Assembly (NCBI GenBank): GCA_964020975.1 | Contig: CAXHWN010002574.1 | Span: 768,501 to 832,500, forward strand | DNA: 64,000 nt | Origin: Hermodice carunculata | Lineage: Eukaryota; Annelida; Polychaeta; Eunicida; Amphinomidae | Direction: 5' to 3' | Shown: piece by piece, positions 33,661 to 47,105 of the stretch | Numbering within the stretch: position 1 is the stretch's first letter | How the letters are laid out: each line of letters begins with the position of its first letter | The notes under the pieces: generated by a model | The model's database searches: none | What the model saw: only the letters and a program-made list of their open reading frames with translations | What the model was told of the DNA's origin: nothing | Program-made: the position numbers and the translations under genes

Positions 33661-36600
33661 TTATGTTTACTGAATATATATTTTGCTGGTAATTCCCTGT
33701 CAAAAGTTATTGTTGTTGTTTCATAAAGTCATTTAGTTCCTGGCAGCCGTCCACTCCTGTGAGGTATGAGCAATCTTGAATGTATTCATCATTTGCAGCT
33801 TTACAAGGTTCCTTTTCAACCATCGGATACCTTCCACATGGATACAACACCTGTTCCCCATACTATGCTAAAATCTGCACCATTGGCTGAACATGGAGTA
33901 TGATGAATACGGTATTCTCTGTGAAATCGGCTGCATCTCTGTAATTTTTTGGCATGTGGTTAAGGAACACTACTTTCTATATGATCAAATGGAGTAAAAA
34001 ATGATTGTTTTTGAAATGGGTAATTTTCAGAAGTTGATGAAAATTTTTTTCTGGGATTTAGGTTTTAATGGGGTGTTTAAATGACATCACTGGTAATATT
34101 TCATTGCAATTTGGGGCCACAATTGCTAACAGTACACAAAGACACTCCCACAATGATAATGAAAGGGTCCGTTTATGACCTCCACACTATCCAAAGACCA
34201 TGGCTAAATCAAATAGTATTACATACCAAATGCAAAGTTCACACACTGGCAGGTATCATACTCTTGAAATGCCCAGCCTTCAACCATGAAGTTAGTTCAG
34301 AAAAAAAATCACAAAACTATACTGACTGTTTGTCCCACTCAAAATGCCTTGTTTTGCTGATCCTTATATTCTGCAGGGAATTTGAGTATGACTCTGAAGA
34401 TATTCATCAAAGGCATGTCGTTAATCCATTTAAAAATGTTAGCATTAATTCGGCTGTCTTTAGAGGTACGACCAAGCAACTTTATTGTTTGTGTTTCTAA
34501 ATAACCTAGTAGGAACCAAACCAAATATAAACATACGAGGGTTCATAATATTACCTAATTGGGCTGTTTGAACAAGGCAAGACAAGGATTCAGTCACTGT
34601 ACACCATCTTGCAGATGTACAATTTAAATGAGTGTGGCATTTGTTACACCAAATTAGTGTTGGTGTAGTTCTACGGTAACGTGCCTTAGCAAGCTTTGAT
34701 ATTTAAGACAAAAAAGGACGAAGCCATAAATGAATATTTAAAGCTCAGACCTTTTGCAAGAAAAAATCCGGTAATTGTATGTTCCAATGCACACTTTACG
34801 TGGAAATGCAAACATAATAGAACTAGAGCTGACTTTAAGAAAGCCGGAAAAAGTTTTTGCAGAACAAGTTAAGAGTTAAATCAAGAACTTTGGTTCTAAT
34901 ATGCCCCTTAACTTTGTAGTGTATGTGGCAAATAGCATCAACAATGTGTGAATGTCACCAACTTCCAGACTTGTAGTTCCGGCTTCCAACACAATCTCGT
35001 CATGTGATTCCCTTTAGTGAGTGGGTAGTTTCCACTAATGATTTGATAGATAAAATATTGATATTTTACCATGTTTCTTGTTTGTACCTGACCATACTTA
35101 CCTTTCTGGAAAGCGTTTCTCATACTTATGTGCCTGTGCAAATTCAGAAGTTTTGTTGTCACAAAGTTCTTCCACTCTTTCAGCTTTATTTTCATCCCCC
35201 CCCCCCAAAAAAAAAATTCACAGAGAGCCTACCACTTCAACACCATGAATTTGGAACAGGCATGGCCTTGTTCTTGAAATCAACCCTCTTATTTGCAAGA
35301 CTCGATACTTTCAAAAACATTTGTCTGACCTTTGTTTTCATTTGATTTAGGAAGGGACCATATTTCATTCCTTGTCCCTTGCTTCTACCTTACCCATTGA
35401 GGATTACACAAAAGTTGTTTGTTGCTGGGGTAAGGCAAGGTGGATCACCATATGGCACATGATTTTGCCTGCAGTATGCTATGCAGATTGAGGAGCCATT
35501 TCATTTTAAAGAAGCGCCAAAGGAAACAATCCTAAAACCCCAAATATGATAACGCATTATGCACTAAAATAAAGGAAACAGACATGTCACGGGAAAAGGA
35601 CCACTGGTTTTCTCTAATATTGCAAATTAATTATACAATTCTATATTTGATAGTAATACTTATATACAAACTACATTTGGTATGACTTCTATCAGTTTGT
35701 ATCAATGTAAAATTTTATCCCATCAGAAAAAAATTGTATGCTTACATCCCCGTGGACTGGGGGCTTACAGTGGACCCCCTGATAGGTATCCTCATTGATC
35801 TGAACGTGACCCTAGCTATTCGCCAATCACCGATCCGTTTTGTCATACACAAGCCTGAGAATGATGTGATGTGGGATTGGATGGATGGGCTTGGTGTAGT
35901 GAATAGGTAGGTACAACTAACAAATATAAAAATTATAGCAAATTTCCAGTTTTGCATCATAATATTATGGATCCACTTCATCAGCTAGATTTATCAACTG
36001 AGTGGAGGAGGGAAATGTTTCCTCGAAACACTCCATTTGAAACATGTTCACTATATGGACATAAGTTATTGAAATGCATCATGCTTAAGAGCATCCTGGA
36101 GGAGGTGATGACCCTGACCTTTTGAGTCCTGATCTGATATGCCTGTTGGAGTCCTGGGGTTTTGTCCACATGGTCCAATTTGATTGTCTGGGAAACTGAG
36201 TTAGACACAGTGTTCATAAAGATTCCTGGAGAATCAGCCACAGCCTATTTTTCATTTTTAAAGGTAGGACTAATGGGCATCTACCCTTCATGATAGGATC
36301 TCTAATAGAACTTAAGTGCTTTAACTGGGCAAACCAATCTGAACAGGACCTTTCCAATCAAACAAATTTGCAGGCAGAGCCTTGCTAATCACATCGATGT
36401 GTTTTGCTCAGGAGCAAACTGTCAAGTTTTAAAATACTCAGTGTGATGTGCTGAGTAGGCAACCTAGAGTGGTCAATTGGGATAATCTCTCCCCTCCTGG
36501 CTTCTGAAGCCAATATGACAAAAACAGCACCTTATAAGACAGATAATATCATCTACAGGAATCCTTGTTCACGGGTTCTATGACTCTATGGTGTCTTTCA

Positions 36601-39600
36601 AGTCTACCCCCCCCCCCCCATCCAGATAAAAACATCCTGCTCAGCTGGGACAGTTCCATTCTGGAGCCAACATTATCATCTTTCAGGACCAATACTGACA
36701 ATATCACAGACTTAAAGCCTGAAATGGTATGGACCTCTTGGCTTTGGTCAAAAGGTTGAAGGAGGCCTGCCAAGGGTCAACATTTGTTAATTTCTCACAT
36801 GCTATGTGGCAAACTTACCTCCTTTGGAGTTGTACACTTGCAGGGAAATGGCACAAAACGTTAATCTGGCAACTTGTTCCAACATCTTGTCTATGAGATC
36901 TGACACCTGCAAAGACCTCCATGACAGTCTTCAGGCATGCTGATGAAGTAGTATCTCTAGGTTGTGGTGAATAATGCCCTGATCGGGGTGGTTGCATCAC
37001 CACTGGCAGGGCTTGGAGAGTTTGGAGAGTTTCAGGGGCCTGTATGTTGAAAGACCATTTGTACCTATATATCCTCAGATCAAACTACTTTGACCGGTCG
37101 ATGGATGAGGTACATAGGAACATTTGAACTATACATATTACTTGATTAACATGACAGGTGTTCCAAGTGAAGCATGTTTTTGAGGGCATGGTGTGGCAAT
37201 AGGGACCTTCAATGCCCTCTTTGGCTTCAAATATTGAGGAATTTAAAATATCAGGGTCCGAATTAAATCAGAGCAGTAGGTGTGCCTGCAAGGCAGTTAG
37301 CTCTTGGCTAAGTCCTCAACATCAGATCCAGAGAGTGCAAACAGGATGTTCTGATGGCCAATATGATATTTTTAAGGATCATCAGCAGAATATGTCTGGA
37401 AGACAGAGACTTCTTTACGAGACACAGGTTACTGAACTCCTGAGCCCAACAAGACACTTGTTGAGGGTGGAGCTCCATGGATCATTGGCAGGTGCCTTGG
37501 CTTGAGGAGTAAACTTTACAGGCATACGTCAGGGGAGTAGCCAGCTGTCAAGAACATCACCTGCTTCAACATTGTCCTGGTCTGTTCCCTGATGCATTCA
37601 AACCCTGAATAGTACACTGTTTTTGTTCCTCCATGCTTTGTGACATCTGCTTTGGCATCCAGGGTTTACAGCCTCCTCTAAATGATCCCACACCCTGGGC
37701 CTGGAAGTGGTCCATGAGTAGAGCCATGTTGTGGATGGTGAGTATCTGGCATTGTGTCTGAATCCTCCAGGTTATATTCATCATGCTTCATATTCCTTAG
37801 GGAAGGAAAAGGGTGTGGTGACGTCTCTAAGCATCTACTTTAACATCTCCCCTGGCGATGTACACAGACTGCTCTTGAATGTAGTTGAAGCTTCATCACC
37901 TTCAAGGAAGCCAACTGGTGACTTCTCTACACATCTCCTTTCCTGTCGCCCTTGCTGATGTGCTCAGGCTCACTGTTGGATGTAGGTGATGCTTCTTTAG
38001 GATGCACCTGGATTTGTGACTGCTGTGTGCCTCTGAGGATCTCTACTGGCCTGGCAAGGCAGAACAATATCCAGGTCAATTGCATCCTGCTCCTCCAGAT
38101 CAGGAGCTAAAATGACTTGGAGTGGGTGGTCTAAGCCACGGTTCTCTGTCCATCAGAGGCTGACATGGCAGATGGCCATTCAATGCTGGTCTCTGCAGGC
38201 TGCAAGGCTGGATAAAGGGAACGAGAGATGGGCTCTGTGATCCCAATGGAGCCCAGCCTCTGGTAAGCATGTGGGTTATCTTCCTGTTCATTAAGAGGAT
38301 CTTAGGGTTTGGCAAGAGTAAACAGTAATGTTTCCTCCTTGGTGACAACAGGCATGGAGAACAAGAATGTTTCCCATGGTGGTAGGGTGCCCCTAAGCCA
38401 GGAAAGGAAACCTGATGAATGAGTGACCTCCCTTGTCTGGTGATCAGTGTCTCAAATGGTCCACAGGTAGTTGTGACCGGCCAGCAGGGGACATGGGGAG
38501 AGCATGATAGTAACACTGGCACCAAACACCTCACAGAGCATATGGTTGGAATGGCCGAAGATAAGGCACTTGCTCTGTGAACTGGGTAGGATGGGATTAG
38601 TCTAGTAATGGTCCTCTTACCCTGTGTCATATGTGCACCATTGTTGAGGGCCCAGTTGGGTCATAGTTTCAAAGAATGACCTGTGAAGATGGGTTGTGAG
38701 ACTGGGATGTGGAATTCCCCACTTTTCCTGTCTAAGTTTGCTAAGGTGCTAGTGCTTTTTCTTCTGTATCTTCTCCTGAGCCCAGTTCTCCTTAAAGAGA
38801 GACCTAGTATGTAATGACAGCATAGCTGAGGCCCTCTGTAATGGGGTAGGTAGGGTTCTTTGGAAGATTGGGCTTGTGCTGGGGCCTGGGACCAATCCTG
38901 TGGGAATACTTGCAGCTCTGAGAAGATCAACTGGACCTGTCTGTTAATTGTGCTCACAGCAAACACAAGGAGTGTTGTCCCATCTAGTCTGGGTATCACA
39001 GGCACAATAGCCAGAGGCTGGGCAGGTGAGAGAAAACTCACTATATATGTAGACGGAGTGGATCAGACTCCATGTGCAGCTGGTGTGGACACCACTATCA
39101 TCTTTGCCCTTGATCTCAAATACACCAACTGCTTGTGTAGGCATGACAGTACCAGAGATTGGGACTGGGTTGAGGATGAAAGAGAGCCTATTGTCTAATA
39201 GCCTTTTTCTGCACGGTTGGAAGGGGAGGAGGGGGGGGGGGCTCTCTGGTTCTTCTGCTTGGATTTCTCCTCTACTTTGGCCAGCACCTGCTAGTATTTC
39301 TGGGGCCATGCCAGGATATGCTGTAGAGATTATGCCGGGAACACCTGATTTTTCGGACAACTCTCCGTAGGGATAGCAGTCCTTGTGACCATTCCAATTA
39401 GCCCTAGCATGTCCCGTGGCATGTGTGTACTAAAACGTTCACTACACAATATCTTGGAGAAAATGACGAGTGGGAACTGTAGCCACAGATTGGCTCAGGC
39501 TCAGAGAATAGTGCATCATATAGTACAGAAAAACATGATCCATATTTATCGATTCCAAACCCAACAATGACAGCAAAGAGATTCCAGACTTGCCAAAGCA

Positions 39601-40912
39601 TCAACATTTCAACATGTGGAACTCAAAACGTTACGTCGTGACAAAGTCCACTAGTCCAACATCGTCAGCCTAAGGTAGCAGGTTTGACTTGGTAACAAAT
39701 ATGATGAAAGTCAAAACCACGCAAAAAGGTCTACAAAGTAGGAAACAAGATGGAGGCAGAAGCAGCCAAAGATGTGTCAATACTGAAGGTCAAGTACAGG
39801 GCAAGGATGTTACCCTTTTGGTAGGATGCTACACAAATATTAACCAAATCAAGTAACTAAGGTTCTCATACATGTTGATGCACTTGTTCCCGATGTTGTA
39901 GAGTCACAAATCAAAATTGAGAAAGAAAAGGCCAAGAAATTAACAAATTACTAGAGATTTACTCTAAAAATGATTTGTACAGGCCCACTCAATGTAAATA
40001 TTAGGCAGTTAGGGTATTCTCTAAAAACAGATTGTAAGTCATATTCTAATGTATACAGTGACATGTTAAAGGATCTCCCTTGTGTGTGGCCATTTGTGCT
40101 GATATAAAATGTGCGTAGCATATCTATCAGAAGAGTTTTGTTTTGATCCTTGCTGACGATAGATTTACGTAAAGAGCTAAAGTACCAAACGAATTTAAAA
40201 TGGATCCATCTGATGGATTTTGGGAAGTCACAAACGTGAAACTGTGGACAAAAACCAGACGAACCAGCTTCTTGCAGGGTCAACTGAAAGAACGTGACCT
40301 GAACTACTACCAGGTATTGATGAAAGTTTTTGCTTGAATACCTTACTACAGGGAATTCTTTCTTTATGTGCTCATCTTTTGAACCTTTAATTCAACGAAA
40401 ACGCACTTTCGAGTGTATATTATTTGAAATTAAAATATGAAAAGGACAAATTGTGTTTAAAATAGATAACTTCTTTGACATATCGTTGACATTGCCCTTA
40501 TTTGCACACAAATATACACCTCTGACCTCCTTGTTATAGTTGAAAATTTGGCAAGCAAGCCACAACCTTCTCACCATCTAATTCCTAAAAGTATATGCAC
40601 ATACACATATAGACATGTGTGTATTAATATGTGTACTAGGAAAAATCTGGAGAGAAAGAAGTGAGCAGTTCAGTTAGTTTAATATGTATTGCTAACCATA
40701 TGGACTTCTGTGGCACAAAAATTTACTACAATTAATTGTAATTATCGACTTGCCTAATTACACAATGAAACCCAAGTTTACAGTCCAGTGCAGAGAAAGA
40801 AAAAGTTGGCCTGGAATTGAGACAAGGCGGGAATAAGACTAATGATTGGTCATGGAGTGCACCTAACTTAATTGACCTGCTGCAAGCACATGAGACATGA
40901 GGGACAGTCAAA
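33661..40912. other. Long stretch without an assigned gene
   Basis: 33661-35990 is AT-rich with nothing firm; an isolated 'AGVRQGGSPYG' near 35420 recalls a reverse-transcriptase block but has no company. From 36000 to 39400 base composition rises in GC and several frames of 100-176 codons occur on the minus strand (for example 38100-38630, 38661-39041, 38944-39360), rich in Pro, Ser, Leu and Cys. It looks like decayed coding sequence, perhaps of a mobile element, but no family motif was recognised. C or G runs lie at 35197-35207, 36607-36619 and 39230-39241. 39400-40912 shows nothing certain. Confidence 0.4.
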
Positions 40913-41850
40913 ATGTCTCAGCATGGGGATCACAATCATAAAACCTCTAATTTTGAGAGAGGAAGGAGTATATACTTGAAGCTTGTGTGTCACAATGTGA
41001 AACAGTCAAGAGGTGGCACTATTTGCTTGTGACAGTAAAGAAATGATCTGAGTATTTTAGTTCATAACGGAATATGGGAAGAAAGCAGTATGTGGTGGAT
41101 GGTGATTCTCAGACAGTCAGGATGGTCACTACACTCTACAGTTCATAAAAATACATGAGATTTTGGTAATTGCAACGTGATGTATACATCATCCAAGCAT
41201 GACAGGGGACAATGAAGAAAAGATAGTTGACAAGAAGCTTGAAGTCATACTGTCGTGCACTATGAATTCCCCTTGGCTCTCAACACAAAGCTACACACAT
41301 AAAGTGTTGTTGCGAGGGCCGCTACTGTACCTTGCAGCATTGGAGAAATGTCATCTGGTATGATGAGAAAAGATTCTGTCAGGATTTTCCTGATGGTCAC
41401 CCAAAGGTATGCCACGTGCTATGAGAAGGGATTTGCAAAACAATGCAACTGGCAGCATAATAATTTGGGCAGCAATCATGGTAGCGCAAAGGTCTAACAT
41501 AATAAGGATGAATGGAACCCTAATTGGCCACTGTTATTCGGATGAGATTCTCTCTGATAGACACAGCTACATCAACATTTAATTTTCCAGCAATATAACG
41601 CTAGACCCCACAGTGCCAGTGACCAGTACCTGAATGACAACAACACCCACAAACAGCCGAGACCTGCAAAATATCCAGACTTATCCTTGATTGAATTGTG
41701 GGACGTTTTGGTTGCTTCATCAGAGATAAGTACAATGATACCCCAGCCACCCTTGACATTTTGAGCAGCCTTTGAGGGAACAGTGGAATGACATTCTGCA
41801 AGTAGAGAAGGCCAGAGGTTTCTCCAAAGTACATTTTAGGCAAAATACTA
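40913..41850 (+). mobile_element. Mariner/Tc1-type transposase, dead copy
   Basis: A start-like 'MSQHGDHNHKTSNFERGRSI' at 40913 fits the N terminus with its first helix-turn-helix. The catalytic region is clear: 'WYDEKRFCQDFPDGHPKV' near 41350-41400 (family 'FSDEKRF...PDGRPRVW', with the first catalytic Asp), 'GSIIIWAAIMVAQRSNIIRMNGTLIGH' in two blocks near 41455-41530, 'CYSDEIL' near 41535, a degraded 'DNARPH'-type block near 41600, then 'YNDTPATLDIL' near 41735 and 'REQWNDILQVEKARGFSKV' to 41835. The frame shifts repeatedly (at least five breaks), so it cannot be active. Terminal inverted repeats were not found near either end. Confidence 0.85.
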
Positions 41851-44229
41851 GTGTATATCTAAATACCAAAACTCATGGTTCAAACAGGCAATGTTAGTCA
41901 TATAGAAGTTCATATTGATCCGGCTGCGAGAAAACGACCATCATTATTCAAAATATGAAAATGCAAGAATTATTTTGATATAGTCAGATTGAATATGCTT
42001 TCCCACTAAGCTTGAAAATAATGTCTGTGGAACATAAAGTCAGTAATCTATATGTGCTTGAACAATCTGCATCAACAAATCAATTCTCCTGATTTTTTTT
42101 TTTTCTAACTATACAAGTTATGGCAAAAAATAGTTTAAAAAAAGTTTAAATTACCAAAGGCAAGGTGCACCTAAAAGAAGATGTTCAAGTGAGTTCCGGT
42201 TCAGAATCGTTTACCGGACTTACATATCAACAGAGGATCCGACAATAACTTCCAACCAAAACCTGATTATAAACGGCAACTTTCCTGTATTATAAGGAGG
42301 TTGCATCACAAAATTTATATTTAAAAAATTGTGTTATTTGTGTTCATGTGGTGCAGAATCTCAGTACACACACCAGTACCTGTGCTTATCAGGGCATCCA
42401 TCCATTATTCAATATATCTGTTCATCTACATGTATAATTCCATCCATTCAAAGGTTTCTATCCGCAAAAATTAAAATTTATTTTTGCACCATGGTTACCC
42501 TTGGCCCTATGAACACCGAGTTGCACTCCCATGTATCAGCGGTATATTTCTCAGGACTAACATTATGTTACAGATAGCAGCTATCTGCACTAGTAAAACA
42601 TTTGGAGCAGTCATGTTTTTAGCTCCAAATGATTGCTTGCTACAACAGCATTGCCACCCCAATACACATCCAGTGTTGTTAGCAATCGAAAGTCACAAAG
42701 AACCATTAAATTGTGAATCACCTGGACACCACTTAAATAATAAACAACGAGTGTGTTTGTTAGTGGTATTCGTAAATGACATGTTTAATGTATATAACGG
42801 TTAGTGGTGTAAACAATCATTTGGTTTTGGGTCTTAGTGGCAAACGAAGCGACCAGTTGCATGTTATTCGTCATAAAAACAGACAAAAGGTTGCTTCTGC
42901 CCACTTCTGATTATTCCAGTGGGAAAAATGCACCGCCATTATACCCCATGATTAATTTCATGATAAAAATAACAATTGTGCAATAGCAAACTAATTACAG
43001 AAAAATATTGTCTTCCTTGCCACCTTTCAAAGGTAGGTACTGCGAGAAAGTTGCTATCCAGCTAGACTACCAAAGTTGGTTGCAATGCTAAAAAGCGACC
43101 GCACTGAGTTGTGTCTCAGTCAATATTACATTAGGTAGAGATTATAGCCACCATTGCAACACTAATTCATAGATATTCTTTTATATAAAAAGGGCTGCCT
43201 ACTTAGTTGTTTTATATAGATTTAGTTCTTCGGCACCACACACATAGTATTTTGTACAGTAGGATATAATGGATGTTTTTATTGTGTTTGAAATTATCAG
43301 ACTGTAACAGAAACTTCATTGCGATGGTGCAAAGCTATATACACTACAAGTATAAAATGTGCAGAGGAATTATAATTTTACATATCCACACAGCCATAAC
43401 GTTGGTTCTGAAGAGCACCAAGCAGTTGCTAGCTTATCACATTACATGTATTTAAATAACAATATATTATATGATATATAATGCAACATAACACATAACA
43501 ACAGTTACTGAATCCAATAAACTAGGTGCTTTTTAGGTAAGTCAGCATACATATTGCATGCAAACCAGGCACTTATTATACATTGCTTATATGTCCCTAA
43601 ATAGGTGTCCCAAGTGAATCATTTCTATACTATATCTGAATACCATGTTGATATACTCTCTTATAGTTAGCTGTGTATGATAGGGAATTACTAATACAAA
43701 TCAGAAGTGGTCATGTGATGGAATCTATTCCATGTCCGTTTTATAATCAGATACCATAAGGTTTGTTTTTCGGTCGCTGCGAACATGACTGTAAAAGTAA
43801 TAAACCACGTACCTTTATACTTATTGTACTTTCCAGCGTTAAATACAGCAGAGAAGAACATATGTAAATAAATTGACTGTCAGTATTGTATGGAACCTTT
43901 TAAATGATGTCAAATTTCAAGTGGTTCACCTTACGCTTTCTGGGATGAATAATTATTTAGAAATTTGTGCAGACTGTTCAAACCTAACACCAGATTAAAC
44001 GTACTAATATCTTCCTGCTTGTGACATAATCATTGATAATTCAGTCCATCATGTTGGTTTCAGTTATGTTCAACTTCGTTTAACTGAGTAGTAGTATGAG
44101 ACCGTAATCTATCAATAACGTAGCCCAAAAATCTGTCAAATGGACAAACCGCCCAAGTCTTGACAAGTAATGTCGACATCCAGAAGTCCAAGGTAGAAAG
44201 AATAACAACTAAACCATAATTTATATATT
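41851..44229. other. Intergenic, nothing recognised
   Basis: AT-rich. No firm gene, array or element. Confidence 0.5.
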
Positions 44230-44340
44230 AGCCAATATGAAATGCAGTATGAAGGAACGTACCTATCTTCTGACTTCAGACAGGTACCAACTAAAACAAT
44301 TAGTAGCAGTTCAAACCGACTTTATGCGATCAACTCTTAA
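44230..44340. repeat. Dispersed repeat related to 8.23-8.43 kb
   Basis: ATGAAATGCAGTATGAAGGA at about 44236 matches ATGTGAAATGCAGTATGAAGGAACG-type sequence near 8328. Both are followed by 'ctgact...gctaccaac/ggtaccaac' and 'ttagtag', and preceded by 'agtcca..gtaga...caacaacta'-like sequence. This shows a second copy 36 kb away. Confidence 0.65.
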
Positions 44341-45984
44341 CTTTAGAAGAAACATTTTTGCCTCATATGAATAATGTAAAATGTTGGTTGCAACTGTTAG
44401 GTTATATTCAATATATCATTTATGTAACGCCTCCTATCGACCCGATAGCTTTATAACTAGTTTATATTTCTATCTATGAACTTCAAAAATGATAGTTCTA
44501 ATTGTTTTAATGTTATTTTTGAATATCCCTTGTTTACGTTTTTTTTTTTTCAAAAAAGAACACATATAATTACAGGAGTGAAAGATATCAAATCCGTTGC
44601 ATACCCTTAAATAGTCAGTGAAGCCTGACGTGGGGACACCATATGAAGGGGCAAGAGCATTATTACTATCCATGTGAGATTAATTTATTACCAGTGTGGT
44701 AAATTCAAACTCAGCCCCTTTGACATATAATGTAAACTTTTATTGACTATTGTCTTTAAACATAGTTATGTCCAGAAAGGAACTTTCTTCGTCATTTGCT
44801 ATAGTTTCCGTTGATGCTAAATTATCAGAAATTGAATATACAAAGAAAAACCCAGCTGCATTTAGTCACCAATCAGATAAATGCTACCTTTGAAGTTATT
44901 TTGTGCTTACACTTTTAAATTGAACTCCACAGAACTAAAGGGTTCTTGGCTGATAATTTCAATGGCACTTAAACAGTCGAACGCCAATTAATCTGACGAA
45001 TAGTCACTTGTGAACCTGACAGAACCCCGCAAAACAATTTGTGTATTTCACTGTCATATGTCAAAGATTGATTCCATTGAATTATGTGGAATCTTCCATG
45101 AAGACAACATTCATTGTCAATTGAGTAAGGCTTAAATAAGTAATTTATATATGAAGTCAATTGAATTTATATACGTATTCATCATAACAGAGTAAATGAA
45201 GTGAGGTACAATTCTTTGAAATTCTTAAAAAAATTGTATCTCAAGTGAATTTAATTTAAAATTCATGACATCAAAACAAAGCAAATGCATATCTATAGTA
45301 TAACAAAAATAAAATAGTTCCGTGGGTAAAACAGAAAGGTGCATTTGATACAATATACTTCAATCTATCATTTCCAAAAATGTACATAGATATAACTCTT
45401 GCATAGACATCTGGCGAATGAATCTGCTGTATCTATTGGTTTCCTGCATTAAGCCAGTCCAAACAATCTAGGGTGCATGCTTTTCAACAGGACTGCCTGC
45501 TCTTTTTTGGTTTTCAGGTGGTAATGCCACTGTACTGTGCTCCTTGTTATGTGGCAACGCATTACCTTACATGTCAATTAATTTTATTCTTTGGACACAC
45601 CCTAGATTTCAGCATAAATGAAATGGAAACGAGGAACTTAATTTCATGGGCACTCTACAACGCAAACTTCCTTGAAATAAAAAGAATGTTTCTAGAATAC
45701 TATCCTGATTAAAAATTTAGTGTTTTGGTGAGCCTGAGATCACAACATAAATCAACCATACAAATACATGATAAATGTCATTCAAAGGAACAAGCAACAC
45801 ATTTGTACCTTCTTTCGTGTATTTATAAGCCCATGGCTTCTCTGACAGACTTTCCTACAGTTATGAGTGTGTACCATGCTTTTATACTTTATGTTTTAAG
45901 TAACATATTAAATCACGTTTTCTCCTGATAACTATAAAGATATTTATTTTGACTGTCATTTGCAATAAGAAAATGGCGCCAACG
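44341..45984. other. Intergenic, one exon-like stretch
   Basis: Mostly without features. At 45505-45517 a strong pyrimidine tract ends in TTTTCAG, followed by an open frame to a TAA at 45712 (about 64 codons, 'VVMPLYCAPCYVATHYL...'). It looks like a terminal exon on paper, but the peptide is unrecognised and no partner exon was found. Confidence 0.35.
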
Positions 45985-45997
45985 CACACAGACACAC

Positions 45998-46058
<61 letters not shown>
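45985..46058. repeat. (CA)n microsatellite
   Basis: About 35 CA units with GA and GC interruptions at the left end. Confidence 0.97.
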
Positions 46059-46061
<3 letters not shown>

Positions 46062-46149
46062 GCAACTTATTCAGTGTCAATGTGTCATTGCACAATAATG
46101 GGGATACATAAACCCTCCTAAAGTTGAGCATCCTTCGGTAAATTGCATA

Positions 46150-47105
46150 CCAAGTTTACTTTTAGGCCTGGACTTCCACATTTATGTCACCTAAATGTGA
46201 CATTCCCCTTGCAGAAAGTACAGATACAGCAAGAATTCTGGGCTGCCAATGACATCATGCAATCTCTCACAGTTCCTTCTGCCACATTTGTGGATCCCCT
46301 CATTGTGTGCTTCCCCTTTAAAGTGTTCACACAGTGGATGTAGTGGTTAAATGCCTCTGCCAAGACAAGACTGCGGGGACATCCAGCGTACACAGTGATG
46401 CTTTACAAGCCACCCATACTTTTTACTTGCAGTCTGGATTTATACAAAAACTTATCCTTGCAGACTGCACTGTAGCAAATATGATTCATTGTCTTTTGGA
46501 CAGTTTTTCCCCTGAGCTTGGCATCAGGACTGCTTCATATGACAAGAAACTCACAGCAACATCTTCTTTTGGTAAATTAATACCCAATGAATATGCAAAG
46601 CTGTTCAACACATCCTTTGTCCACTCCTTCATGAAAAGCATAGCTCCAACATAGCGCATCTGTAGCATCTTTGGTGACTTTTGATTAGATGACCTTTTCA
46701 TTAATTTCATCCAATTGCAACACTACAGTTCTCCGTGAGCATGGTGCCTTCATAAATACTTCACTTTGAGCATCATCAACTTAAGCAAAGCTCATAAACA
46801 CATCACACAACAAGATTGGCCGCTCATTGTTTATCAAAATGTATGATAGTTTGTATGTCCCATCTTGGGTACGTGTTGGGGGACCCACAAAGTATTATGG
46901 CACTCTTTGCACTTTCAAGTAAACATATGCAGGTATTAATAATGCTCAACTTCTTTGCTTTGTCCAGCTTTTCTGGGTCATAATGTTAATGTTGTCTCTG
47001 AATGTGCTTTTTGATATTGGCCACAATTAGCTGAACGAAAGTATGGTTGCATTGCATACAGATTATACTGCATTTGCCACTGGACAGTGTCACAAAGTAC
47101 TTACC
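46150..47105 (-). mobile_element. Decayed hAT-like transposase, BED-finger end
   Basis: On the minus strand near 47100-46960, 'KYFVTLSSGKCSIICMQC' and 'KKHIQRQH' give a C-x2-C ... H-x4-H BED-type zinc finger, followed by 'YDPEKLDKAKKLS'. Next come 'TYKLSYILINNERPILLCDV' near 46860-46800 and 'SRRTVVLQLDEINEKV' near 46730-46690. These match in order the 'YR.AYLLAKE.KPF.DGELIK' and 'LSRRTVVRRIEELSEDI' blocks of ZBED5/GTF2IRD2-type hAT transposase proteins. The stretch 46700-46150 holds more open sequence but no recognised catalytic block. Several stops and shifts show it is dead. Confidence 0.5.

Noticed and set aside
35400-35540. 'AGVRQGGSPYG' peptide like a reverse-transcriptase block
   Set aside because: No other block lies in order on either side, so chance or a tiny remnant cannot be separated.
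38100-39360. Three overlapping minus-strand frames considered as retroelement coding sequence
   Set aside because: No protease, reverse-transcriptase, integrase or zinc-knuckle motif was recognised, so no family is named.
40600-41920. Terminal inverted repeats for the mariner copy
   Set aside because: No convincing inverted pair was found by eye on the two flanks.
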